From Phanerochaete sordida (Eukaryota; Basidiomycota; Agaricomycetes; Polyporales; Phanerochaetaceae), in NCBI GenBank assembly GCA_019973155.2, contig BPQB01000001.1, forward strand, positions 248,001 to 312,000: DNA of 64,000 nucleotides, read 5' to 3'. Positions 1 to 10,214 of the stretch are shown here, piece after piece. A model generated the notes under the pieces. That model did not search any database, was not told the DNA's origin, and worked only from the letters and a program-made list of their open reading frames with translations. Each line of letters starts with the position of its first letter. Positions within the stretch are counted from its first letter, which is position 1. Position numbers and translations under genes: made by a program.

Positions 1-1473
1 GAGGGGTTCCACGCACCAGAGGGGCCACCAAGCCCGTTCCGGAAACACGAGAGAATGGATGACCCTGGGATCGCCTCGGCGACCTCAAGAAATGGACGAC
101 GAGCAACGTGCTCGCCTAGCGGCAGGCCTCCACGGAGCTAGACGTGTCCTCCGCAGGCCTGCAATCCTCGCATCCCATTGGCGTGCAGACCGACGCAGAG
201 CGCAGATATCTAATCATTGCCATATCCGGTAAGGCCCAGATGCAAAATCCTTGGTGGCGCGAAACCGATCGCTGCGATCGGCCAGCAGATCTCCCGAGTG
301 CCGAGGGCACTCAGCTCAACCTCAGCGACGTCGTCCCGTCCTCCAACATTGACATCCTCCGCGATTTGTGTCTACTCCGCATGCTTAGTCTCCTGGGAGA
401 GAGCGACGACAAGCGTTGCCTGGAATGCCTTTGCCGACGAGAAGAGCCCCGGTAAAAAGTTGCGGATGTACCTCCTGCGTCCTCTCGCAGTCCGCAAAAA
501 AATCAGACTGCACTCGCGTAGCTCGCAGCCTCCTCGTGCGCTGATTAGCTTCACCAGATAAATTAAGTCTGTCGCCACGGTCGAGGGCTGCGCGGCCAGA
601 CTCCAGAGTGCCGCGGGGGATACAGGGTCCCTGCGTTGCCTTCGGGGAGCGCGTCCCCGCCCGATGCCTGCGACGGCCGCCGTCCCCGCCTTACGTGACA
701 CCTGTCGTGTGCCGCCCGCCGTGGGGAGCGTCTACACTCGTTGGGACACCCTTCCTGAAGATTTCAGCCCTCAATCTTTCAAACCGGACTGCGTGACACG
801 AGAATGGCGTGCCCGGGCGTGCCGCAGTGGCCTGCGGGCATGACGCACGTCCTGTCGGCCCCGGAAACAGCACCCGTGTAGGCTCAACGGTGCGTCTGTG
901 ATGCCGTTGCCAATGCCGCCGGCGCAAAGCAAAGCACTCACCTGCAGACTGCGTGGGCGCGGAGCACGCTTTGCGGTGACGGGTGTCCTCAACGGTGCCG
1001 CCTACACGCACGCGGGCCTCTGCACGTGAAGACGTCACTTGCGCTACCGTTGCCACAGGCAACACGCCACGAAGCGGGCCTCGTCGCGTCCTCTTCACGT
1101 TCGCGCCCGCGTACATCCCCAACACCCTGGCGATCTCGACCCTGCGCTGGTTCTAGAAGCGCTGAAGCGTCCAAGCCGCATCTTCTCGCGCGAACCCAGA
1201 AGCGATGACTTCGAGGGGAGGATGCTAAGAACCTTTGCGCCCTGGATCAGAAGCCAACAGGTGCGCCCTGTAGACTTCGCGTATACGGATCTAGGAACCT
1301 TGCTGTACTACAGGTTTGAGCGACGCTTGCGCGATGGAGACGCTGCGAGCCTCGAATCGCTCAGCTGAAATGCCAGCCATCGTCTACGAACTTGCCAAAG
1401 TTCGATAACAGCTTGCAAAGATCTCCCTACATGCGACTGCCTTGCACGCTTTGAACTTTCAGAGCTTGAAGTT
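1..1473. other. No supported gene
   Basis: I see no convincing gene here. The open frames are short, overlap on both strands and have the composition expected of GC-rich non-coding DNA. A plus-strand frame ending near 1368 is open for about 100 codons but has no recognisable motif and no ATG in a good position. The last bases before 1474 may be a decayed upstream part of the DUF6699 pseudogene that follows. Confidence 0.5.
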
Positions 1474-1898
1474 ATGGACATCGCGTCCGCGCCGGAGACC
1501 GCGAAGCTCGAGACCCCGCGCGCCGACGGCGGGAGGTACCTCTCAAAGTTCTCCGCGGGCGACCTGCAGCAGCTCGCGCTCGCGCGCGTGCATGCGCCCC
1601 TATTGCACCACCTGCATCGGCGCTGAGCCGCAATCTAGCTCGGGGACGGGCGCGCCACGGCGAGCGTCGAGGACGTGCTCCGCGTCGTGTACGGGGTATT
1701 TCCAGGAGCCGCTGCAGGATGGCGATGAGGCGTGGGTGAGGGCGCGGCTGGGCCCGGACGTGTTCCGGGGCGTGAGGCCCGACCAGGCGTCCTGGCGTGT
1801 GCATGCGCTCGGGAAGCAGACGCGATGGGGTGGTGAGTTTGTTTTGGTTTGCCTATGTACCCTTGGAGAGGGCTGACGGGGTGGTGGCAGGTATGTAG
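1474..1898 (+). pseudogene. DUF6699 domain pseudogene
   Basis: This is a decayed copy of the DUF6699 family found intact at 5.6 kb and 10-12 kb. Read in shifting frames it keeps the family landmarks: the opening WDV-like segment (here MDIASAP), the HRRW block, then EDVLRVVYGYFQEPL (intact copies read VGDVLxxVHxF or VLDVLAFVYHYLAEPL) and the closing TRWGG. The Trp of HRRW is replaced by a TGA stop, a TAG follows within about six codons, and the frame shifts after the VVYG motif. A typical donor GTGAG directly follows the closing RWGG motif, as in the intact copies, so the ancestral intron is still visible. The family is of unknown function. I am fairly sure this is a pseudogene, less sure of its 5' limit. 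Confidence 0.75.
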
Positions 1899-2165
1899 TG
1901 GCCCGGAGGGCTCGGCGAATCCTTATCTGCGGCTCGAAGATGTCTGAATGGGCTGCTAGTCAGCGTCCTCAGGTGCCGCCACTCGTCCGGTAAAGATGTG
2001 TCGTTGTATTTCCGGTTTCGCGCTCTACTTGGCAATTCGCTTATCACCTTTTTTATCGCTGGGATAGGTCTGCGAGAGCACACGCCAGCAGACATCTATC
2101 GGGTACACTCCACGAAAACCGGCTGCAGCATGGATCTACGGTGGGACTTTGCGGCGGTACTGGGA

Positions 2166-2173
2166 TATAAAAG
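2166..2173 (+). promoter_or_regulatory. TATA box of secreted-peptide gene 1
   Basis: TATAAAAG lies about 50 bases before the ATG at 2225, a normal distance for a fungal core promoter. Genes 2 and 3 of the tandem set have weaker AATAAA-type AT motifs at a similar place. Confidence 0.5.
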
Positions 2174-2224
2174 CTTGGGCTGCGATGACTACTACATCCG
2201 AACCGCGCTCTCGTCTCTACTGCG

Positions 2225-2545
2225 ATGCAACTGCTCACGATCCTCTGTACAGCCGTACTGGCCTCCGTCTTTGCACACGCTGCGCCCGTAGGTGAGGACG
2301 TCGCGGACTAGGCTTGGTACTAGAGGCTCACAGTGGGTCCTTGAAGCCTTCGATACGCCAGGAGCCAGTCACCTTTCGCAACCCGAGTCCGTAGCTCTGC
2401 AAGGCATGACCCCCAGTTCATTCATCAGATCGCACACAGGACTGACGCACGCACAACAGCACGGGTACCTAGCCCTACCAGGATTGGCATCTTGAGAGGC
2501 AAGGCCCATGTCACCATTAAGGAGCCCCAGGCGAACTCGGTCTAA
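2225..2545 (+). CDS. Small secreted peptide, tandem copy 1 (structure uncertain)
   Basis: First of three related tiny genes. Exon 1 (2225-2291) encodes a clean signal peptide, MQLLTILCTAVLASVFAHA, then a GTGAGG donor after the first base of a codon, the same place and phase as in copies 2 and 3. A middle block contains SQPES, aligning with SQSEA of copy 2. The last exon ends in ILRGKAHVTIKEPQANSV followed by TAA at 2543, matching the family ending I-L-[RK]-x-[KE]-A-H-[VI]-x-I-x-E. I could not find splice sites joining all three blocks in one frame, so this copy may be decaying or have an exon I mis-set. The product is predicted to be secreted and very small. Function unknown; no database family recognised. 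Confidence 0.4.
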
Positions 2546-3196
2546 TGTGTAGTCGCTGGAGCGACGCCGCCGGCATGTTCTTATTCATCCTCAGCCCAAA
2601 CATGCTTCTTCTTTGGCTGACATGAGACAAATACTCTCGTCGTGTGAGCCATCGAGTCCATCTTCCCGCCGGGCTCCAACATCTATCTGTCACGTCGGGC
2701 AAGGTTGAAACCTTCCCGCGTTATCATCGCGCACTGGCAGCGCTCGCGGTATCGAGCTCAGCTAAGCCTGCAACAGGATGCCCAAATATTATTCGCACCC
2801 TGCAGGACTGAGGCTGAGTGCGGACACGTTAGCCTGAAGCCCTCCAAGTAACTTGGCGTAGGAAAGGCACCACCCTCAACATCGTGCTCGCTGTGCAACG
2901 TGCATTTAATTCGCCCGATGCTGCCTGATGCCCTACCCTAGGCCATGGGAGTTTTCTGACGTATTCAGCAACTGGGCTTAACTTTCTTCATTTTCGATGT
3001 TGGCTTGTTCCAGACATGCAGATTAGAGTCCATTGCGCGCGTGACACCTCCACGAAGCCGTAGACTTTGTGGGAACGGGCCGCAGAGCTAATACAGTAGG
3101 CCATACGCATCGCGATAGCAAGAAACAATAAAACGCGATCCAACAGCATACCGTCTGCAGCTCAATCTTGAGACCCGCCCTCATACAGCCTCTGCG
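2546..3196. other. Spacer between secreted-peptide copies 1 and 2
   Basis: No gene seen. The end of this stretch, with an ACAATAAAAC motif near 3126-3135, is the probable promoter of copy 2. Confidence 0.4.
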
Positions 3197-3498
3197 ATGC
3201 AGCTGTCAAAGCTCTTCACATATTCGGCCGTACTGTTAGCTGCTTTCGTGCATGCCGCACCCACATGTGAGGCTATCTTATAATTCATGGATAACAGAGG
3301 CTAATTGCGTACCTGGCAGCTGTGGACGCTCAGGAACTCATCCAGCGTTCGCAATCCGAGGCCGGTACTCTGGAAGGCGCGTCGCCCTTTACTCATCGGC
3401 TGTGCGCAATACTAATAAGTACTCCACTTGTAGCACGGGCTGTCATTCTAAGAAATAAGGCACATATCACTATCAAGGAACCTGAGGAGAAGGCTTGA
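3197..3498 (+). CDS. Small secreted peptide, tandem copy 2
   Basis: The best-preserved member of the set. Exons 3197-3266, 3320-3364 and 3434-3498 join in phase to give 59 residues. Exon 1 is a signal peptide (MQLSKLFTYSAVLLAAFVHA) with likely cleavage after HA. The mature part would be about 39 residues, charged, without cysteines, ending ILRNKAHITIKEPEEKA. Intron 1 follows the signal peptide. Intron 2 has a good branch point (ATACTAATAAG) and a TTGTAG acceptor. The size, the lack of Cys and the conserved short C-terminal motif suggest a secreted peptide or a short effector-like protein, but no function can be assigned. It could also be processed further, since dibasic or acidic cut sites are not obvious. 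Confidence 0.55.
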
Positions 3499-4243
3499 CG
3501 TGACCTGGGCGTCGTCGTTACTATGCTGCGATGATGCGCCCTCGAATTGATATGCATATCGCTGCAAGATAAATTGAAACTAGGGAGCCTGTTGTAGCAG
3601 TGATAAGTACAAAAACTCTCAGTCGACCGCGTCGCATACTTTGTTGACGTACGGCCATGGGGAACGGCTTGCTTATTTGAGAAATATCGATGCTCACAAC
3701 GTTAACACTCTTGAAACCAATCGGGCCTAAGCTTGACGGTGAATGGCAATCTCTTGCCGTCTTCAAAGCATCAGGAAGGCATCGCAAGAGATCGTACCTT
3801 GAACAACTGGATTAAGATCGAGGAAAGGTTGCAGGATACCGCTTGTATTGTGCGCTAGAGCACAATGTAATTGAATGCCGGAGCATATGAGCTCACTATG
3901 CATATCTCAGAATAGGACAAACAACGCCCGGCGCATCACTGCTCAGGGACAGTGTGCATCTGGCAGACTTCAAGTGTCCCACTCCAAGCTATAAGAGGTC
4001 GTCTACATTTATCATGATCATTCACTTGTCAATGCTCGCTAGGTACCACCGTGCGCCAGGATGAAAAGGATACTTCGATGCATAAACTTGTGCATGCCCG
4101 ACGCTTCCGCAAAGTATCTGGATACGCAAGAGCGATCAGAGCGGATCTAATCTTTCCTACGCTTCGCACTGGCAGAGAATAAAGCGGGGCTAAGCTAGAA
4201 TGTGCGTTCTCCAGCTCGAGCCTCACTCCGTATTTCTTTAGCA
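3499..4243. other. Spacer between secreted-peptide copies 2 and 3
   Basis: No gene recognised. A GAATAAAG motif near 4178 may serve copy 3. A CTATAAGAG motif near 3990 is followed by an ATG but not by a signal peptide, so I did not call a gene there. Confidence 0.4.
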
Positions 4244-4564
4244 ATGCAGCTGTACAAGCTCTTCGCATCTACGACTATCCTTCTTGCCGGTGTTGTGCAT
4301 ACTACTCCTACAGGTGAGGCTTCCCACTACACTGCACGAATGCCAGGCTCACCATAGGCCGTCCGAAGAAAGCGTGCAGCGCGCTCAATCTGAGCTAGGA
4401 ATGCTGGAACGCACGTTGTCCTAAACACGCTGCCTCAGCTGCTAACAGGACTCATGTGCGTTCTCATAGCACGAGCACCTGCAAATACGGAAGGCGCAAT
4501 TTTGAAGCACGAGGCGCATGTCAAGATCTATGAGTCTAAAGGGAAGGCGGGGCCTGCAATATAA
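4244..4564 (+). pseudogene. Small secreted peptide, tandem copy 3 (probably degenerate)
   Basis: Exon 1 (4244-4313) encodes the same kind of signal peptide (MQLYKLFASTTILLAGVVHT) and keeps the GTGAGG donor in the same phase. The middle block reads VQRAQSEL, aligned with IQRSQSEA of copy 2. The last block reads ILKHEAHVKIYESKGKAGPAI followed by TAA, matching the family ending. However, the middle block is off by one base relative to exon 1 and its expected GT donor is GA. I therefore think this copy is damaged, unless an unusual splice rescues it. Its retained signal peptide and C-terminal motif show that it belongs to the family. Confidence 0.45.
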
Positions 4565-5596
4565 CGATGATTCCGGTCGTGCTGGCTGCGAATCGCGAAG
4601 GGGCTTCGGCCTTAGTACCATGTATTGGAGGACGTAATAGTTAGGCTCCAGCCTCGATACCAATGTTCATGATACCTCCCAGCTCAACCGTCGAGCTCAG
4701 CTGCTAGTGAACCAAATCATTTGAAGTTGAAGCGTTTCCCACTGAAGTGCCCGTACTGGAACACGACGTACCGTCGTGTACTAGTATTCTGTAAAATATG
4801 CTTACAGAGAGCACTGCTCAGGAAGCTGAGGAAACGCCAAAGCTATTTGTCGAAGGTGGGCCGGGTGGCGGACAGTTCGAAGTTAGACAGTTCCTTGTTT
4901 GGGACTCGCTACCGCCACGTGGGCAAGCGGGCCGGAGCGGGACAGCCCTGCTGAACGAAAGTCCGTGCGCCCAGCGCTGCGGGTCGATGTCACTCAGCCC
5001 GACGTTTTGAACCACGATGTCACTCGTACGTATGTCACCAATGCTAATTGCTGCGGGATAGGCACTGAGCGAGAGTCTCCTGGATCAGATTCGCTTACAT
5101 TGGTGAATTAGCACAGTGCCCGACTTTTCCTTCCAGGAACGTGGATCAGCGTCCCCTCGAGGACATCTCCGCTCTATCTGGGCTTCTATTGTCCTCCTCG
5201 CAAACGGACGCTTAGGCTGACAGCATATGATTTAGTCTACCGTAGCTGGTACACGTCAGGAAGAAAAGAAAGTCTCCAGGCAACTCCAGCGTTTACCTAA
5301 TCATCCGAGAACAAGGGCTGTTCCGGGCTGACGGCGCACAATAGCGAGGCACCGTTCACGCTTCGCAAGGTTTTCTCGAGCAACCTGACTACGACTTGTT
5401 GTTCTTACCGGCCGTACATCGGTCACGCCAGGCGTTGTCTTCGCCAGGACGTACGCGCGGGATGCACTTAAGGCCCAAAGCGACTTTGTCCTCGGTGCGC
5501 CGGTTCGCCACAACATCCTCCTCGACTCGCTCCAACGCCCAAGCTACCGTGTAGCCCATTTCACACAGCGAGCAATTTTTTCAACACCTACACGTG
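4565..5596. other. Mostly empty region with one cryptic open frame
   Basis: No gene recognised. A plus-strand frame without a starting ATG stays open from about 5389 to 5637 and overlaps the start of the next gene in another frame. It has a plausible residue mix but no motif I can name, so I treat it as unexplained rather than coding. Confidence 0.4.
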
Positions 5597-7303
5597 ATGG
5601 CGTCATGTTTTCCATTCAACCTTTGCGGTGGTGGTGGTAGCGACGACGGCGGACCACCGAGGTGGGCGCAGGGCTACGTTTCCGAGTGGGATCACGGCAG
5701 GCACGAACCAAATCACAGGACAGCTCAACCAGGACGGCCTGCGCTGCGCGAGGGACAGAGAACGAGGAGATTCAACCCAGGGCCCAATCGTGCGTATCTT
5801 CTGTCCGCCTCGCCTCCTGACTAACGTCCGCTTCAGCATCTGTGCCCTCCGCATCCGGCCAGCCAATGGCATGGACACCAGCGAGCGCTGGGGGTGCCAG
5901 TTTCTTCGGAGCTGCACCAGCTGCAAACCAGGCGTGGGCCTTCGGCACTCCGTCTGCATCGTTTGTACCGGGTCCGGGACACGCGACGCCCGCGCAGTGG
6001 GGACCCGACGGGCTCATGGACGCGACGCCCCATACACGCCGAACAGCTATGGCCGGCGCGACACCCGCCACATTTGTCGCACACCTGCAGCCTCCACCAG
6101 ACGAAGGGCCCGTGATACCTGTCGGAAACAACGTAGTCTTCCCACAACACCTGCCCCCGGGCGCAATCGTAAACGGTATCGTGGACCCGAACGATCCCGG
6201 CGCAATCTGGGTCGACCATCCTGCGCCGGGTCCCCATACGCACGGTGCCGTCCATACGGGGCACGACTTCCAGTTCACGACCGGCCAGCACGTCCCGCGC
6301 GGCGTCCCGCCCGTCTTCACGCCGGGTGCCATCCCGATGCCTCCAGGCGTGAGTAATATCACACCTGCCCAGACGTTCGGCGTGTCGCCCTGGGCGGCTG
6401 GTGTACCACCTGTCGTCCCCGCGGCTGTCACGCCTGCCGCCATGCCCGCTATGTTCGCCACGCCTGCGATGATGCCCGGCGCGTTCGCTACGCCTGCCAT
6501 GGCTGCAGTCCCAGTCGGGATGCCCGCTATGGCAGCGGTTCCTGCTATCCCCGCAGTCCCCGCTGTCGCCGCAGCCGTCGCTGCACCTGCCTGGGGCCTA
6601 GCTACGCCCGCGAGCATGGCTTCTCCGCCGGACTGGCTGCAGAGCTCGACACCAGAGGTCGCGCTGATCCCGACGCTGGGGTTGAACCCGATCGAGCCGT
6701 CGTACCCGCATCTGAAGTGGGACCTCGCACAGATGCCGTCGGCAGCGACGGTGAAGCACATCACAGGGCGCGTGCTCGTGAAGCAGATCACGCCGAAGGA
6801 GTTCCGGGAGGTCGCACTGTACCCGCCCCAGCTCGACATGTACATCACGCTTGGGAACATCCCCGCCGCGGCGCAGCTGCATGCCCAGTGGGGTCCAATC
6901 GTCGTGCGCCACAACAAGAAGGGCGATATCACCGTTGGTGACGTGCTCGACGCTGTGCATGCGTTCTTCCAGGAGCGACTCACCTTCATCGACTTCGAAG
7001 CGTTCAAACATTGGCTTGGGTCGCCTGGGGACCCTAACTTCAAGGCGCTCTCGAAGGGGTTCTATCGCAGAATAAGGGCTGCAAGTGGACTTTTTGAGGT
7101 CGAGAAGCAGCAGGGCTTCAAACGTATAGACTTTCTTGGCGATAATAGGCGATGGTGTGGTAAGTCCATAACTATGAGCATGTGTGATGATGCTGGTGCT
7201 GACCTTGCTCACGAACGCAGGACTTTGCCGCGCCCCGCCATCCGGACCTGGAGACCAAACAGTTAGCTTTCAACTATACCTTCAGCCTACTAGGATGGCC
7301 TGA
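5597..7303 (+). CDS. DUF6699 domain protein with long Pro/Ala-rich N-terminus
   Basis: Exons 5597-5789, 5837-7159 and 7221-7303 join in phase to give about 532 residues. Residues 1 to about 350 are low-complexity, rich in Pro, Ala, Gly, Met and Thr, with repeated ATPA and MPAM runs. The DUF6699 domain begins near residue 357 at LKWDLAQMP and shows QWGPIVV, ITVGDVLDAVHAFFQE, IDFLGDNRRW and a last strand after intron 2. Intron 2 splits the Gly codon after RRW, exactly as in both halves of the 10-12 kb gene. The domain is widespread in basidiomycetes and has no known function. The disordered N-terminus suggests a scaffold or a phase-separating protein, but that is inference. The 5' exon is the least certain part; the ATG was chosen because it gives a phase-1 join to the CTTCAG acceptor. 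Confidence 0.7.
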
Positions 7304-7572
7304 CATACTTTATCTTTTGATTTTCTTCTGGATCACTACCCCCAAGCGATTCGCGCTTCAGCTGACTGCACACCTTGGCATGAACACTCTTTTTTTAGAT
7401 TATTTCATCATGACGATTGCTTACGACCCTGATGTATTCACGATGTATTCACTTCCTGTAGCTATACTTTTCCATAAAAAATTGCCTTCATGGATCGCGC
7501 AAAGCGTCCGCTGCAGGCGCGCCACATTTCGGCGGAGTTGTTCCGAGAGACGCTGCTTGGACCTCGACCACG

Positions 7573-8792
7573 ATGGCGGACACCCTCACGATCTCTGCTC
7601 CTGCCGACTTTCACGTACATCTTCGCCAGGGCACCTTCGCTGAGCTCGTTACGAAACATGTCAGGGAAGGAGGCTTTGGACTCGCGTACGTGATGGTGCG
7701 CATCGCGACACACTCGCTTCGACCCGCAAATGCTCACGCGAACCATCCATCGACGCTCGCCAGCCGAATCTCGTTCCGCCAATCACGACGACTGAGGAGG
7801 CGCTGCTGTACAAGGCTCAGCTCCAGGCAATAGACCCTGTCGTCGAGTACATGATGACGCTCTACCTCTCGCCGGAGTTGACGCCCCAGGAGATTCGGAA
7901 TGCGAAGGCAGCTGGTGTCTACGGTACGTCGTCCAGCCACTCCTATCGCGCCATGTTCTCATTCTCGTAGGCGTGAAGTCATACCCACGCGGTGTCACGA
8001 CTAACTCGGAGGGCGGCATCGAGAACTACGAGGCGTACTACCCGGTCTTCGAAGCGATGCAAGAGGTCGACATGGTGCTGAACCTGCACGGCGAGGTCCC
8101 ATCGTCGTCCACGCCGGGCTCAAACACGTGCGTGCTGAACGCGGAGCCGCAATTCCTGCCGCACCTGCGCAAGCTGCACGCAGCGTTCCCGCGCTTGCGC
8201 ATCGTCCTCGAGCACGCGACGACGCGCGCCGCGGTCGAGTGCGTCAAGGCGCTCGGCGACACTGTTGCGTGCAGCATCACCGCGCACCACCTCGCGCTCA
8301 CCGTCGACGACTGGGCTGGCCAGAGCTGGCACTTCTGCAAGCCCGTCGCGAAGTACCCCGACGACCGTGAAGCGCTGCGCGAAGTCATCCGCGAAGGTGC
8401 GTCCCCGCCTGTCGCGTTTTGGTGGGATGCTGATGTACAGGAATATGCTAGGGCACCCCCGCTTCTTCCTCGGATCGGACTCCGCGCCCCACCCTCCAGG
8501 CAAGAAGTCTACCGCGGCGCCATCCTCGCCGTGCGCCGCGGGCGTCTACACATCGCCAATTCTCCTCCCTCTCACGGCACATCTGCTGGAGTCCTTCGGC
8601 GCGCTCGACAAACTCGAGGGTTTCGTCAGCACACACGGCCGCGCGTTCTACAAGAAGCCTGCTCGCGAGGGCGAGCAGATCGTCCTGCGCCGCACGAAGA
8701 GCAAGATCCAGGAGGTATGGGCCCAAGGTGCAGACAGCGTCGTGCCATTCTGGGCGGGCAAAGAACTCAACTGGGAAATCCTCAGGGGGTAA
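7573..8792 (+). CDS. URA4: Dihydroorotase
   Basis: Catalyses the reversible cyclisation of carbamoyl-aspartate to dihydroorotate, the third step of pyrimidine synthesis, in the cytosol. Exons 7573-7695, 7764-7923, 7971-8396 and 8452-8792 give 349 residues, the normal size for the class II (single-domain PyrC/URA4) enzyme. The zinc-site residues are all visible: His14 and His16 in DFHVHLR, the carbamylated Lys97 in GVKSYP, His134 in NLHGE, His176 in LEHATT and the catalytic Asp246 in GSDSAPH. Segments such as PNLVPPITTTEEAL and CAAGVYTSP are classic for fungi. The last acceptor is AATATGCTAG at 8451; the CAG at 8440 would break the frame. It is a single-copy housekeeping gene between DUF6699 copies. 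Confidence 0.95.
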
Positions 8793-9005
8793 AGTAGGTG
8801 TTTATTTCGCATGACTTGAACGAGTCTAATGCTCTTCGCAGAAGCAGCATATTAATGTATAAACTACACGCTGTACAATATACGGGCAGTGAACGTCACA
8901 AGGACATATTCGGTCTCTATCGTGATGGTCGTAATGCTGTGGACAACGTATGTCCAAGTGTCTTCGTGTGCACCTCACAGCGGATCGCGATCCTGTTGTA
9001 TCGCT
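8793..9005. other. 3' flank of dihydroorotase
   Basis: Short non-coding stretch. No terminator or polyadenylation signal stands out beyond AT-rich runs near 8850-8880. Confidence 0.4.
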
Positions 9006-9530
9006 TTAAATCAAGCGCATTACGGGAGAGGGCCAGGCCATCGCTGGAAACGGGCTCGCCAATTGTGGCAATACTGGCGACCACGTCGGGAACGCGACCG
9101 GCACCTGAACCGGAGTCGGAACGGCAACGGGTTGCACGACTGGGATCGCGGGCGAGGCGACTGGCACTGGCACGAACGCGGGTGAGTGGATAAAGACCGC
9201 AGGTCGTGGGGGTGGTGGCGGCGGCGGCGGACGCGGAGGGGGCTCGTAGTCTTCGCAGGGCATGCAGTGGTGCATGTGTGCTAGACGGTGACGGGCATTA
9301 GCTCGGTCAGGTGGCGCAGCACAATGGACACTCACGGTGGCAGCAGTGGCACGCGCAGCGGTGTGTGCAGAAGCAGAACCTGCAGGCGGACCTGCACGGG
9401 TAGCCCTCGAGACAGATGTGTCGGTTGTACCGGCAGTGGGACATGCCTGCCGTCCTCAAGGAACTCCTTGGGAATATTCTATGCGCCTGCGGACAGGGGC
9501 GAGTTTGGGGAATTGGCGGACCTGCGCATA
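9006..9530 (-). pseudogene. Fragment of a DUF6699-type Pro-rich N-terminus
   Basis: The minus strand encodes a Pro/Val/Ala-rich stretch (VPVPVASPAIPVVQPVAVP) very like the N-terminal part of the 10-12 kb gene (IPMPIPVPVPVPVPTWTP). Further 5', near 9520-9530, the DNA still matches that gene's leader (CGCAGGTCCGCCAATTCCCC here, CGCAGGTACGCCAACTTCCC there). The DUF6699 domain itself is missing, because the sequence runs into the end of the dihydroorotase gene. I read it as a truncated paralogue. A run of (CCG)n codes for a polyproline tract. Confidence 0.6.
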
Positions 9531-10214
9531 AGGATGTCGGGTGTGCTTCCGCGGACGTTTTTGAGGTCGCAGATTTCGCACTGGATTATGCTCCTAATTG
9601 GGTTTACTTACGACGAAGGCGGTGCGGGCTGGGAGACAACAGCGAGCATAAGCAGCAGGCGTCGTCAGGTGTAGCACATCGTCGTGGCGTTTGCAGACAC
9701 CTGCTAGTTTGAGGCTATCGCTGTCGGGTGCCTTGACAAGGGCTTGTCCGAACGCGGAGGACGTTGGAGGACGTTGCGATTGTAGTGCGTTGCATAGCGT
9801 CCAAACAAGTGCTCTGCTGGGGATGCTCTGCTGGCTTATGCTGCCCCCAGCCGCAAGCAATCCGCGCCACAGGCGATAGAATTATCCGGTCGAGGTGTTT
9901 CCTCGTTATTATGCGCCTCGACCATAACCCATCGAGCATTCTTGTTCTCGGGATGGACGACCGGGTTACTGGCTTGTTTACGAGGGCAGCAACCACTACG
10001 GGATGCGAAACTCCTCTAAACTTCAAGCTTCAAGCTTCAAGCCTCACGTCCACAGCTGATCTAGCATCGAGCGGGTATGACCTGAACGACCACTTCAGCA
10101 GCTCGTCTGTGGCACGTAAATCGTGGTAGATGAATTTGCGATGTAAAACGGATGCAGCTCTTGGTAGCATTACATTGTCGTGCATCAGCTGACGTTGGAG
10201 AAATGCAACGGAGC
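9531..10214. other. No supported gene
   Basis: Overlapping short frames only. A small direct repeat (CTTCAAGCTTCAAGCTTCAAG near 10020) is present. Confidence 0.4.

Noticed and set aside
9006..9335. Polyproline minus-strand frame as an independent gene
   Set aside because: It has no domain and matches only the N-terminal part of the neighbouring DUF6699 gene, so a truncated paralogue explains it better.
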